From positions 310,001 through 374,000 of the forward strand of contig CAXNLE010000002.1 in the NCBI GenBank assembly GCA_964203235.1: a stretch of DNA of 64,000 nt, given 5' to 3'. Made by a program: the position numbers and the translations under genes. Shown piece by piece: positions 1-11,625 of this stretch. How positions within the stretch are numbered: position 1 is the stretch's first letter; each line of letters begins with the position of its first letter. Source of the DNA: BACL27 sp964203235 (GTDB lineage: Bacteria; Actinomycetota; Acidimicrobiia; Acidimicrobiales; Ilumatobacteraceae). Below the pieces are notes generated by a model. It saw nothing but the letters and a program-made list of their open reading frames with translations. It was not told the origin of the DNA and did no database searches.

Positions 1-241
1 TGAAATTGTGAAACAGTTGGTACCCGCTCTGGCGCCTCGTACGACGGATATTTTGGATTATCACTCAAATGTTGAAGATGCTGCGAAAACCGCTGCTCGC
101 GCAGGTGTTAAAACTTTGATGCTGACCCACTACGTGCCAGCAATGCAGCCTGGTCAAGAAGCTGACTGGATTGCGCTTGCCTCGCCACACTTCGCAGGCA
201 AAATAGTCCTCGGCCCCGACCTCACCAGCGCCGAAGCCTAA
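1..241 (+). CDS. MBL-fold metallo-hydrolase, C-terminal end (partial)
   Basis: The reading frame is open from the first base and ends at a TAA at 239-241, so this is the 3' end of a gene that starts outside the window. The visible 79 residues contain D-Y-H-S-N, then A-A-R-A-G-V-K-T-L-M-L-T-H-Y-V-P, then a tail ending G-K-I-V-L-G-P-D-L. This is the pattern of the last metal-ligand histidine (T-H-Y-x-P) and C-terminus of ribonuclease Z-like/arylsulfatase-like metallo-beta-lactamase hydrolases. The metal-binding HxHxDH motif lies upstream and cannot be seen. The substrate cannot be assigned. It converges on the DMT exporter gene with a 4-nt gap. Confidence 0.7.
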   Translation, partial: EIVKQLVPALAPRTTDILDYHSNVEDAAKTAARAGVKTLMLTHYVPAMQPGQEADWIALASPHFAGKIVLGPDLTSAEA

Positions 242-245
242 GTTT

Positions 246-1142
246 TTAGTCGGCTCCTGGCGGGTCAGACGGCTGCATCGCCAATCTAACGCCGACTATT
301 GCGATGACTAAACCCGCAACCGCGAGCCACCCGAGACGCTCACCGAACAAAATTGCGCCTTCAATCGTGCTTAATGCAGGTGTGAGAAAAAATAAACTGC
401 TTACTTTTGTAGCAGTGTGACGCGCCAGCAAAGCCATCATTATTAAAACGGCACCGATTGAGAGCACGGCTACAGCCCACACCATCGAAAAAATAGTATG
501 CGTAGTCATTTTGATTTGCCAATTCTCACTCACTCCTGATGCGACAGCCAATACGAGACCTGACGCCAGATATTGCGTCGCAGTTCCGCGTAAAAGTGGC
601 ATTTCTTTACCGAGCGCGCGTTGCACAAGTGTTCCGATGGTTAATCCCAAAATAGAAATTGCCATTGCGACCATCGCAACCGTTGAAACCCCTCCGTTTG
701 TTGCATCGAGTTTTTCAATCACGACAGCACCCACACCGAGTAATCCAAGAAATACACCGAATATTTGTTTTCGGTTGAGTTGCTCGCCCAAAAATATTCG
801 AGCCGTTACCGAAGTTGCAACAGGATGAAGCCCGGCGATCAAGGCTGTTAGACCCGAAGGAAGTCCATGGTCAATTGCTACGAACACGCCGCCGAGATAT
901 GTCGCATGCATGAATACGCCGACAACTGCTGCTGATGACCAATCTGCGCGTTCCATGCGTGGGGCACGCTTAGCTTTCGCAATAAGCCACAGCAGCGCGG
1001 ATGCGATGAACATTCGTACGCACAAAAATGTGAGCGGCCCAGCATCGCGAGTACCGTATCGTGCGACCACGAAACCGGTACTCCAGAGAACTACAAAAAG
1101 TGCAGGCGCAAAACGCTCAAAAACTGTTGAACGACTAGTCAG
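246..1142 (-). CDS. EamA/DMT-superfamily transporter, probable non-canonical start
   Basis: Predicted inner-membrane drug/metabolite transporter with two EamA halves and about ten hydrophobic helices. The first ATG/GTG/TTG-type start is a GTG at 1070, but that cuts through helix 1. The frame continues upstream with F-A-P-A-L-F-V-V-L-W-S-T-G-F-V-V-A-R-Y-G, the classic first helix of this family, and stays open to a stop just above 1142. The only plausible initiator there is CTG at 1142-1140, which overlaps the end of the upstream marR gene by 8 nt and suggests translational coupling. From CTG the protein is 298 aa, a normal family length. Being co-transcribed with a MarR regulator points to export or uptake of a small organic compound; the substrate is unknown. 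Confidence 0.8.
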   Translation of the reverse strand: MTSRSTVFERFAPALFVVLWSTGFVVARYGTRDAGPLTFLCVRMFIASALLWLIAKAKRAPRMERADWSSAAVVGVFMHATYLGGVFVAIDHGLPSGLTALIAGLHPVATSVTARIFLGEQLNRKQIFGVFLGLLGVGAVVIEKLDATNGGVSTVAMVAMAISILGLTIGTLVQRALGKEMPLLRGTATQYLASGLVLAVASGVSENWQIKMTTHTIFSMVWAVAVLSIGAVLIMMALLARHTATKVSSLFFLTPALSTIEGAILFGERLGWLAVAGLVIAIVGVRLAMQPSDPPGAD

Positions 1143-1593
1143 ATTGTTTCACATTTTTAGCGATTTTTTCAAAGCCACTACCGAAGGCGTGAATTTCTGT
1201 AGGTGATAGAAGATCAATCATTCTGCTACGAACACTTTCGAGATGATGCGGAGCAACTTTTTTTATAAAATCAAAACCCTTTTTAGTTAAGTGTGCAAAA
1301 ACCACTCGTCCATCATGACTATCGCGAACTTGTGATACATATTTTGCTTTCAGCACACCATCCATACGACGAGTCAAACCACTTCGTGAAAGCCTTAATC
1401 TCTCCGCCAAGTCACACATTTTAAGTTTTTGATCTGGGGCCTCAGAAAGCATTGCCAGCAACTGATAATCGCCGCCGTCAATTCCGAAAGACTCGAGATC
1501 TCTCGCAATCAAATTCAGCAGGTCAGATGAAGTGCTAACAAACCCACGCCATGCCTTCATCTCAGCCGGGTTAAGCCACTTTGGGTTCGTCAC
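1135..1593 (-). CDS. MarR-family transcriptional regulator
   Basis: A 152-aa winged-helix regulator. The recognition segment is L-K-M-C-D-L-A-E-R-L-R-L-S-R-S-G-L-T-R-R-M, followed by the wing with D-S-H-D-G-R-V-V-F-A-H-L-T-K-K-G, which is diagnostic of MarR proteins. The frame is open up to a TTG at 1635, but that codon lies inside a palindromic operator and the N-terminal extension is not family-like; GTG at 1593 (V-T-N-P-K-W-L-N-P) gives a normal length and is preferred. It overlaps the DMT transporter start downstream and is divergent from doxX. Two near-identical palindromes in the shared promoter region are its likely binding sites, so autorepression and control of doxX are inferred. Confidence 0.85.
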   Translation of the reverse strand: MTNPKWLNPAEMKAWRGFVSTSSDLLNLIARDLESFGIDGGDYQLLAMLSEAPDQKLKMCDLAERLRLSRSGLTRRMDGVLKAKYVSQVRDSHDGRVVFAHLTKKGFDFIKKVAPHHLESVRSRMIDLLSPTEIHAFGSGFEKIAKNVKQSD

Positions 1594-1620
1594 AGCAACA
1601 AGCCTAACCACCGCCGGTGA

Positions 1621-1682
1621 TAGTTGCGTGCGCAACTAGATTCGGATATAGTTGTGCTCGCAACTGGTCGCAATCCTGCGAC
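1621..1682. promoter_or_regulatory. MarR operator pair and divergent promoter
   Basis: Two aligned 18-bp imperfect palindromes: TAGTTGCGTGCGCAACTA at 1621-1638 (8-bp arms, 2-bp centre) and TAGTTGTGCTCGCAACTG at 1649-1666, centres 28 bp apart. A third inverted repeat, GTCGCA-4-TGCGAC, spans 1667-1682. For doxX a -35-like TTGCGT (1624-1629) and a -10-like TATAGT (1647-1652) are separated by 17 bp, so operator 1 covers the -35 and operator 2 the -10. That geometry fits repression by the adjacent MarR protein. Binding itself is inferred. Confidence 0.75.
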
Positions 1683-1704
1683 TAGTTTTAACTAAGGAGA
1701 CATA

Positions 1705-2127
1705 ATGAATACAATTTTGTTGATTGGGCGAATTTTGTTCGCTTTCATATTCGTAACTAGTGGCTTGAGCCACTTAGCCAAAGTCGACGCAATGGCTGGC
1801 TATGCAAAGTTCAAGAAGGTACCGGCGGCTAAATTTTCTGTTTTGGCCTCGGGTGCACTTTTGGCACTTGGTGGCCTGTCAATCATGCTTGGCGTTTACG
1901 CTGATCTTGGCGCACTTGTAATTGCTGTGTTGCTCATAGTGATGGCATTGAAAATGCATGACTTCTGGACACAAGCAGACGCTCAGGCCAAACAAACTGA
2001 GATGATCAGTTTCTTAAAGAACATCTCAATGGCTGGCGGTGCGCTGATCATGTTTGCAATCGCAGCAACCGAAGGTTCTGACTACGGTTGGACATTGACA
2101 GACAGCCTGTGGCAGCTCGCTAAATAA
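1705..2127 (+). CDS. DoxX-family membrane protein
   Basis: A 140-aa protein with four hydrophobic segments, starting with the family-typical L-L-I-G-R-I-L-F-A-F-I-F-V-T-S-G and G-x-x-H-L-A-K. The length matches the DoxX family (about 130-150 aa). The ATG at 1705 has an AAGGAGA ribosome binding site 5 nt upstream. DoxX-like proteins are small quinone-pool-associated or redox-stress-linked membrane proteins, and their exact activity is mostly unknown. Divergence from a MarR regulator with operators over the promoter suggests induction by a redox-active or aromatic compound, which is inference. Confidence 0.85.
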   Translation: MNTILLIGRILFAFIFVTSGLSHLAKVDAMAGYAKFKKVPAAKFSVLASGALLALGGLSIMLGVYADLGALVIAVLLIVMALKMHDFWTQADAQAKQTEMISFLKNISMAGGALIMFAIAATEGSDYGWTLTDSLWQLAK

Positions 2128-2145
2128 TCAAACCAACTTAGTCCT

Positions 2146-2186
2146 AAGTGGGTGGCACCTTTGGGTGTCGCCCACTTTTTGTTTTT
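2146..2186 (+). terminator. Rho-independent terminator after doxX
   Basis: Stem AAGTGGGTGGCACC / GGTGTCGCCCACTT with a short T-rich loop; the two non-identical positions are G-U compatible. It is followed by TTTTTGTTTTTG. It lies 19 nt after the doxX stop. Confidence 0.85.
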
Positions 2187-2279
2187 GTGCATCTGCCGTT
2201 TTCATCTCAATCGCCACACATCGGTTAAACAGGCATATTTGCTGGTTGTAAATTGATGTGTATTGGAGGTGTATAAACT

Positions 2280-2486
2280 GTGATGATGGCACGAACGAAC
2301 ATTGACATTGACGAAGACGCATGTCGTCGCGTTATGGAGCGGTTTAACTTGACGACCATGAAAGACGCAGTCAATTTGGCGTTGCGTACTTTGGCGATCG
2401 AACCGATGACTCTTGAAGAAGCTCATGCGATGGAAGGCACCGGCTGGGAAGGTGACCTTGCGGCGATGCGTGCTAAGCGTTTTTAA
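2280..2486 (+). CDS. vapB: VapB-type antitoxin
   Basis: A 68-aa protein beginning (M)ARTNIDIDEDACRRVMERF with the basic/helical K-D-A-V-N-L-A-L-R segment of ribbon-helix-helix VapB antitoxins, and an acidic, tryptophan-containing C-terminal tail (G-T-G-W-E-G-D-L) expected to block the toxin. Three in-frame starts are stacked: GTG 2280, ATG 2283 and ATG 2286. GGAGGT at 2265-2270 is best spaced for 2280 or 2283. The stop overlaps the toxin ATG by one base, as usual for translationally coupled toxin-antitoxin pairs. The complex is expected to autorepress the promoter in 2190-2270. Confidence 0.85.
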   Translation: MMMARTNIDIDEDACRRVMERFNLTTMKDAVNLALRTLAIEPMTLEEAHAMEGTGWEGDLAAMRAKRF

Positions 2487-2878
2487 TGCCACTCATTGAT
2501 ACTTCTGCATGGATTGAATACTTACGTGGAACAGGTTCGCAAACTAATTTAAAAGTGCGCAAATTGATTGGCTTTGACGCTCAAGTTTGCGACGCAATAA
2601 GGATGGAATTGCTCGCTGGTGCCCGAGATGAGAAGCATGTCGCTCAATTAGAGAAATTATTAGCAAGAGCAACTGTCATTAAGACAGAATCAGTCGATTA
2701 TGACAATGCCGCGGCTATCTATCGTGTTTGTCGCAAACTCGGATTAACGATCAGAACACACATTGATTGCCTGATTGCCGCTATCGCAATTCGCACGGAC
2801 ACCGATCTTTTGCATAACGACTCAGATTTTGAAGCAATCGCCCAAGTGACAAAACTGAAAATCTACGTGACGAATTAA
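2486..2878 (+). CDS. vapC: VapC-type PIN-domain ribonuclease toxin
   Basis: A 130-aa PIN domain protein. It shows the first acidic residue in L-I-D-T-S-A-W-I-E, a conserved glutamate in M-E-L-L-A-G-A, the third acidic residue in H-I-D-C-L-I-A-A-I-A, and the final pair in H-N-D-S-D-F. These acidic residues bind Mg2+ for cleavage of RNA, in VapC proteins usually tRNA or rRNA. It is coupled to vapB (TAATG). The gene is complete and the active site intact, so the module is probably functional. It ends 3 nt from the convergent DUF2889 gene. Confidence 0.9.
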   Translation: MPLIDTSAWIEYLRGTGSQTNLKVRKLIGFDAQVCDAIRMELLAGARDEKHVAQLEKLLARATVIKTESVDYDNAAAIYRVCRKLGLTIRTHIDCLIAAIAIRTDTDLLHNDSDFEAIAQVTKLKIYVTN

Positions 2879-2881
2879 AAG

Positions 2882-3544
2882 TTATTTACGACCGGCGAGC
2901 CAGTCGGTTTCATCGCGGCCAAGTTCTCGTAATCGCAAAACAACTGGCATCGGCATTTCAATTTCTTCGCCAGCAAGAACCTTCGTCATCATCTCGCCGT
3001 TTTCATCCCAAATATGGCAGGTATTAACTGTTGATGAGAACTGTTTTATTCGCTGTTCCTTAAAGTCATCAGGTGAAATCTTCTGGGCGTCGGCGTCAGA
3101 AACAGAACTTACACGCATTGACCAGCCAGTTTGAATCGCCACCGGCGCCATCGCAGAAAGTAGAGCGCCGATATGTGTGCAACCACGAGAACTGCCAAAA
3201 AGTTCGCGCACCTTCGCGTTGAAACCACGTGCGATTGACATGCCCTCGAGTTTTTTATAGTGGTCAGTGATGTTGGTGCAACCAATGTGCGGATGATTCT
3301 TGAACTCGACACTCGTCTTCTCAATCAAGAAAGTCGGGTAGATAATTTCAAGGTCAACAATCATGTGGTGCATCCAAATTGGATCAGGGTCATTCTCGAT
3401 ATATAAGCCAGCAGGTTTTTCATCGACAACTACACCGCGCAACAAAAACTTTTCTTCAGAGATACGATATGCCTTAACTTGATATTGACGCGTATGGATA
3501 ACCGGATAACTCGGCTCGCTTGGAAACAATTTGTTGTTGAACAT
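2882..3544 (-). CDS. DUF2889-domain protein
   Basis: A 220-aa cytosolic protein matching the DUF2889 family: R-Q-Y-Q-V-K-A-Y-R near the start, D-P-I-W-M-H-H-M near residue 55, and the strongly conserved R-G-C-T-H-I-G-A-L-L-S-A-M-A-P-V-A segment around residue 120. No biochemical function is established for this family. A longer frame to GTG 3613 is rejected because that codon sits in the stem of the rRNA terminator; ATG 3544 is used. It lies downstream of the rRNA operon in the same direction. Confidence 0.7.
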   Translation of the reverse strand: MFNNKLFPSEPSYPVIHTRQYQVKAYRISEEKFLLRGVVVDEKPAGLYIENDPDPIWMHHMIVDLEIIYPTFLIEKTSVEFKNHPHIGCTNITDHYKKLEGMSIARGFNAKVRELFGSSRGCTHIGALLSAMAPVAIQTGWSMRVSSVSDADAQKISPDDFKEQRIKQFSSTVNTCHIWDENGEMMTKVLAGEEIEMPMPVVLRLRELGRDETDWLAGRK

Positions 3545-3600
3545 CTCGCCAACGCTAACTGCAATCAACAACTGGCTCTGAAGAACTGTGCCAGAAAATG

Positions 3601-3630
3601 CAAATAGCCCCACCGGAGTGGGGCTATTTG
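3601..3630 (-). terminator. rRNA operon terminator
   Basis: Perfect 13-bp inverted repeat (CAAATAGCCCCAC / GTGGGGCTATTTG, 4-nt loop CGGA) just downstream of 5S on the minus strand. It is followed on that strand by a short T-rich stretch (CATTTTCT). Confidence 0.8.
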
Positions 3631-3647
3631 TTTCTTATTAAAATAAT

Positions 3648-3761
3648 CTGGCGACGACCTACTCTCCCAGGAGGTCTACCTCCAAGTACCATTGGCGCGG
3701 ACGGGCTTAACTGCCGTGTTCGAAATGGGAACGGGTGTGACCCCATCGCTATGGTCACCAG
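3648..3761 (-). rRNA. rrf: 5S ribosomal RNA
   Basis: About 114 nt, complementary ends CTGGTGACC... / ...GTCGCCAG. The conserved loop sequence CCCATTTCGAACACGG and helix sequences are visible on the minus strand. It lies at the 3' end of the rRNA operon. Confidence 0.95.
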
Positions 3762-3796
3762 AAATCTTTAGTCTATTAGGGTTCTCCCCTAAGGAC

Positions 3797-3815
3797 TTCA
3801 GAGCAAGCACGAGCA
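3797..3815 (-). repeat. 23S processing stem, 3' arm
   Basis: Nineteen bases that are the exact reverse complement of 6914-6932, so the 23S precursor is enclosed in a 19-bp perfect helix, the expected RNase III processing stem. Confidence 0.85.
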
Positions 3816-3816
3816 A

Positions 3817-6885
<3,069 letters not shown>

Positions 6886-6913
6886 ATTAATGTTAAATAA
6901 TTAAATTATTAGA

Positions 6914-6932
6914 TGCTCGTGCTTGCTCTGAA
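6914..6932 (-). repeat. 23S processing stem, 5' arm
   Basis: Exact reverse complement of 3797-3815; partner strand of the 23S precursor helix. Confidence 0.85.
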
Positions 6933-8697
<1,765 letters not shown>

Positions 8698-9091
8698 AGA
8701 AATGCTCAAACTCCAGATTCAAAATGTAAAACATTTTGTTTCTTTTGTCTAAGTAAATCATGGAAAGTCCACGACGACCAGATGGAAAAAAATCTGTTTT
8801 GTTGTCGTCGTTTCCTGCCGACAATATTCAAACCGTGTCAAATATTGCCGGTATTAATAATTATTTGATCAACCTTCAGCGAGCAAGCTCGCTTTACAAT
8901 TGATCGGAATTGACGGACAATAAATAACGACATAACCCAATAAAGGGCTAGCCGTTGCCTATTGACCGCACTGGCGTTCAATCTTCTCTTCCGTTTTCAA
9001 GGAGCATTCACTTCGGGCACTCAACAAGTAGAACTTGTCAGTGATGCCCCACCGCGAATTGGTGGCACACCTGTTTAAGGTGCGGGGAGCA
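8698..9091 (-). other. rRNA leader
   Basis: About 390 nt between the promoter and 16S with no coding potential. It holds the 5' arm of the 16S processing stem, a hairpin at 9014-9049 (core ACAAGT-3-ACTTGT inside GGGCA/TGCCC), a palindrome at 8877-8893 (AGCGAG/CTCGCT) and a hairpin CAAAATGT-3-ACATTTTG at 8720-8738. On the minus strand the processing-stem arm begins TGCTCCTTGAAAAC, which loosely resembles a boxA antitermination element. Confidence 0.6.
8980..9006 (-). repeat. 16S processing stem, 5' arm
   Basis: Leader partner of 7021-7047, forming a 27-nt helix around precursor 16S. Confidence 0.8.
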
Positions 9092-9121
9092 ATACTAATG
9101 GTGTGGTATGGGGATAATCAA
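9092..9121 (-). promoter_or_regulatory. Candidate rRNA promoter
   Basis: On the minus strand, TTGATT (9121-9116), an 18-bp spacer, then TAGTAT (9097-9092). It lies immediately upstream of the structured leader. Matches to consensus are moderate (4 of 6 each) and there are other weak candidates further upstream. Confidence 0.4.
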
Positions 9122-9292
9122 CCTCCAAGGCAATAAATACTTGAATAATCTCAGGTCTTGCCATTGTCTGATGTGCTGATCTAATTAGCAAGAATTGACA
9201 AAAACTGGCCATGATTTACGCAAAATTTAGGCACAAATATTGTTCGTTAATCACTGAAAAATCCGTGTTAACGCGTCAACTAGGGTAACGCT

Positions 9293-10209
9293 GTGAACTC
9301 TGTTTCGGCCCCAAAACGCTTATGGGCAAAGGGTTTTATGTGGGGTACTGGTACGTCTTCGACGTAATGCGAAGGGGCAGCACCGCAATCTGATTGGTAC
9401 GCATGGGAGCGCGCCGGCAACGCACCGATTTCTGCAGACGGCAACGGGTTCGCATCTCGGTACGCCCAAGACTTTAAAATTTTGCGAGTTTGAGATTAAC
9501 TCATCACCGACTTTCAATTGAGTGGGCTGGTATTGAACCGCAACAGGGTGCACGAGATCAAAAAGCAATTGACCATTACCGAAACATTCTCACAACATCA
9601 CGTGAATTAGAAATAAACATTTGGGTCTGCTTGCATCATTTCAGTTTGCCAAATTGGTTTACGAATCTTGGCGGAATTTTAGTTGAAGAAAATCGTAAAA
9701 ATTATTGGCTACCGCATGTTGACTTCGTTGCAGAAGCTTTTGGTGATCTTGTTGCAGGCTGGCAACAACAATGGTGAAGAGTGGCTCACCGTTAGCTAAC
9801 AATTTCAACTCGCCACAGCTGAAGACGCGGTGAGGTTAAAACAAACTTGCAAACCAGTCGTATCAATTTTTGGAACCCCTATTAAATTATTTCGTGATGG
9901 TGTTCTGCATATGGGTTCTCGTATTATTCGGCGCATGGGGTTAGTAACGGCCAACTTGTCGCCTACCCGGAAACCGAAAAAATATCGCCAATTGGTTACG
10001 CAATATGGCCCGACGGACTTGCTCTGGTACTAACACGGCTGCATCAAGAACTACCAAATAGGTCTTTAATTGTGGCCGAATATGGCGTTGGCACCAGTGA
10101 TGACAACGAATGGCTTCACGGATACGACCTGCAAGTTGGAATTATTAACGCAGATCGCAACATTAAACCAAGTTCAGAATTATTGCGAAAAGAAGCGAAA
10201 ACATGTTAA
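9293..10209 (+). pseudogene. GH1-family beta-glucosidase, decayed
   Basis: Remnant of a glycoside hydrolase family 1 enzyme readable in three frames. The first part from GTG 9293 gives F-M-W-G-T-G-T-S-S-T, an in-frame TAA at 9365-9367 where a glutamine is expected, then C-E-G-A-A-P-Q-S-D-W-Y-A-W-E. A frameshift near 9490 leads to L-T-H-H-R-L-S-I-E-W-A-G-I-E-P. Later parts include L-A-T-A-E-D-A-V-R-L-K-Q-T, P-E-T-E-K-I-S-P-I-G-Y-A-I-W-P-D-G, A-E-Y-G-V-G-T and N-E-W-L-H-G-Y-D, ending at TAA 10209. The stretch joining G-T-S-D-D directly to N-E-W-L-H-G-Y-D has lost roughly 30-40 residues. With a nonsense codon, frameshifts and deletions it cannot make an active enzyme. Confidence 0.85.
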
Positions 10210-10218
10210 TCACCTGTA

Positions 10219-10248
10219 GTAGTTTTTATTTGCAAATTGCAAAACTAC
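10219..10248 (+). promoter_or_regulatory. Hairpin upstream of heliorhodopsin gene
   Basis: Perfect 8-bp inverted repeat GTAGTTTT / AAAACTAC with a 14-nt loop that itself contains TTTGCAAATTGCAAA. It lies 17 nt before the start codon. It could be a 5'-UTR structure, an operator or the old terminator of the GH1 gene. Confidence 0.45.
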
Positions 10249-10264
10249 AACGGTCGGAGTGCAC

Positions 10265-11029
10265 ATGACTACAGATATTGAAATTAGCAAACTAAAACGT
10301 CTGAACTTGATTGCAGGTACGTTGCACTTGGTTTCATTGTTGGGCATCTTGTTTTTAGCAAACGATGCGAAACTGCCAGTCAATGCGATTTATTTAACTG
10401 ATGCACCTGGCACTGGCAACTTCACTGCGCCGATCAGTTTGTTTAATTTAAAAATCGGATACATGGTCGCTGCGTTTTTAGCGCTCTCGGCATTTTTCCA
10501 CTTTTTAATCATTTCACCAGCAATGTTCGGCAAATATACGGCGGGCCTAAAAAACCACATCAACGTATTTAGGTGGGTTGAATATTCGTTGTCATCAACG
10601 ATCATGATCATCGTGATTTTGCAACTCAACGGCACCGCTGACTACATCGCGCTTATGGGCATCACTGGCGTAAATGTCTGCATGATTTTGTTCGGTTGGC
10701 TACAAGAGAAATACACGACACCCGGTGATGGCGACATGTTGCCGTTTTGGTTCGGTTGTATCGCTGGCATCGTGCCTTGGCTCGCATCTTTGGCCAACAT
10801 CCTTTCGCCAAAAGGACCAGCCGAGTCAACAACGCCCGGGTTTGTATACGGCATCGTGATCTCGTTGTTCCTTCTATTCAACTGTTTTGCGCTCGTGCAA
10901 TATAAGCAATACAAAGCACAAGGTAAGTGGGTAAATTATCTTCGCGGCGAACGCACCTACATTGTGCTCAGCCTCGTAGCCAAGTCTCTTCTTGCTTGGC
11001 AGGTTTTCTCAGGCTCACTCGCTTCGTAA
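10265..11029 (+). CDS. Heliorhodopsin
   Basis: A 254-aa seven-helix retinal protein of the heliorhodopsin family. The counterion region is V-F-R-W-V-E-Y-S-L-S with Glu106. Helix 7 has Y-I-V-L-S-L-V-A-K-S with the retinal-binding Lys240, and His79 is in helix 2. These correspond to E107, K241 and H80 of the characterised protein 48C12. The family-typical F-V-Y-G-I-V-I-S-L-F helix and K-W-x-x-Y-L-R-G-E-R loop are present. ATG 10265 is chosen because GGAG ends 5 nt before it; GTG 10259 would put the site too close. Heliorhodopsins have an inverted topology (N-terminus inside) and a slow photocycle; their output is still debated. No retinal synthesis gene is in the window. The gene is intact between two decayed genes. 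Confidence 0.93.
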   Translation: MTTDIEISKLKRLNLIAGTLHLVSLLGILFLANDAKLPVNAIYLTDAPGTGNFTAPISLFNLKIGYMVAAFLALSAFFHFLIISPAMFGKYTAGLKNHINVFRWVEYSLSSTIMIIVILQLNGTADYIALMGITGVNVCMILFGWLQEKYTTPGDGDMLPFWFGCIAGIVPWLASLANILSPKGPAESTTPGFVYGIVISLFLLFNCFALVQYKQYKAQGKWVNYLRGERTYIVLSLVAKSLLAWQVFSGSLAS

Positions 11030-11089
11030 ACAATCGACTTGAGGCCGGGGCTTCGATCAGTCGACGAAGTCTTTTTGCTGTGTCTGTAG

Positions 11090-11491
11090 TTGCGTGATCA
11101 AGTCATTGAACTACTCGCAGATCTAGAGCAGGATGACAGTGAGAAATTAGGGCCAGTTTGCCCGGTGTGGAATGTGCGTAATTTAGTCAGCCATATTGTT
11201 GGTGTTCAGGAAGATACTTTGGAAGGCCGAATGACCAGTGTGACAACAGATCCATGGGCACGAGCACAAGTTGACCGTTATGAGCATGACCTCCGAGAAG
11301 CAATCGATAAACAAGGCGCACAAGATTCACTTGCAGTAAAAGTCACATGCGCCTGGCTGTTTTCTCATGATCAATATTCGGATAAATTCATTGAGCAGTT
11401 ACATGTGCTTGAAATTGCATTGCCTGGTCTTGTGATTGCGAATTCGTTATCGGGCTTGCCACTTAAAAAACGAAATCGCAGACTTAATTAA
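11090..11491 (+). pseudogene. Maleylpyruvate isomerase/mycothiol-dependent family remnant
   Basis: The first 70 residues match the MDMPI N-terminal fold: V-C-P-V-W-N-V-R-N-L-V-S-H-I-V-G-V-Q-E-D with the metal-site histidine, then D-P-W-A-R-A-Q-V-D-R. After that the sequence loses family resemblance and stops early at 133 aa, whereas full proteins are about 200-260 aa. The frame is blocked by a TAG immediately before the TTG at 11090, so there is no good start. It is most likely a decaying gene. Mycothiol is an actinobacterial thiol, which fits the host. Confidence 0.55.
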
Positions 11492-11625
11492 CGGTGCAAC
11501 ACGAATTTTGACAACAACGACAATATTGACAACCTGCGATCAATTGTTTTTATCAGCGATGGTGATTACTAACTAAATGCAACAAATAAAATAGTTTCAA
11601 CTACCCTTGAACTAACCTAATTAAC
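11492..11625. other. Intergenic region before sbtA-like gene
   Basis: A short AT-rich stretch with two TTGACA hexamers but no convincing -10 at standard spacing; otherwise nothing recognisable. Confidence 0.4.

Noticed and set aside
511..1206. Plus-strand frames of about 100 codons
   Set aside because: Antisense shadows of the DMT exporter and marR genes.
3545..3613. N-terminal extension of the DUF2889 protein to GTG 3613
   Set aside because: The extension runs through the rRNA terminator stem and is not family-like.
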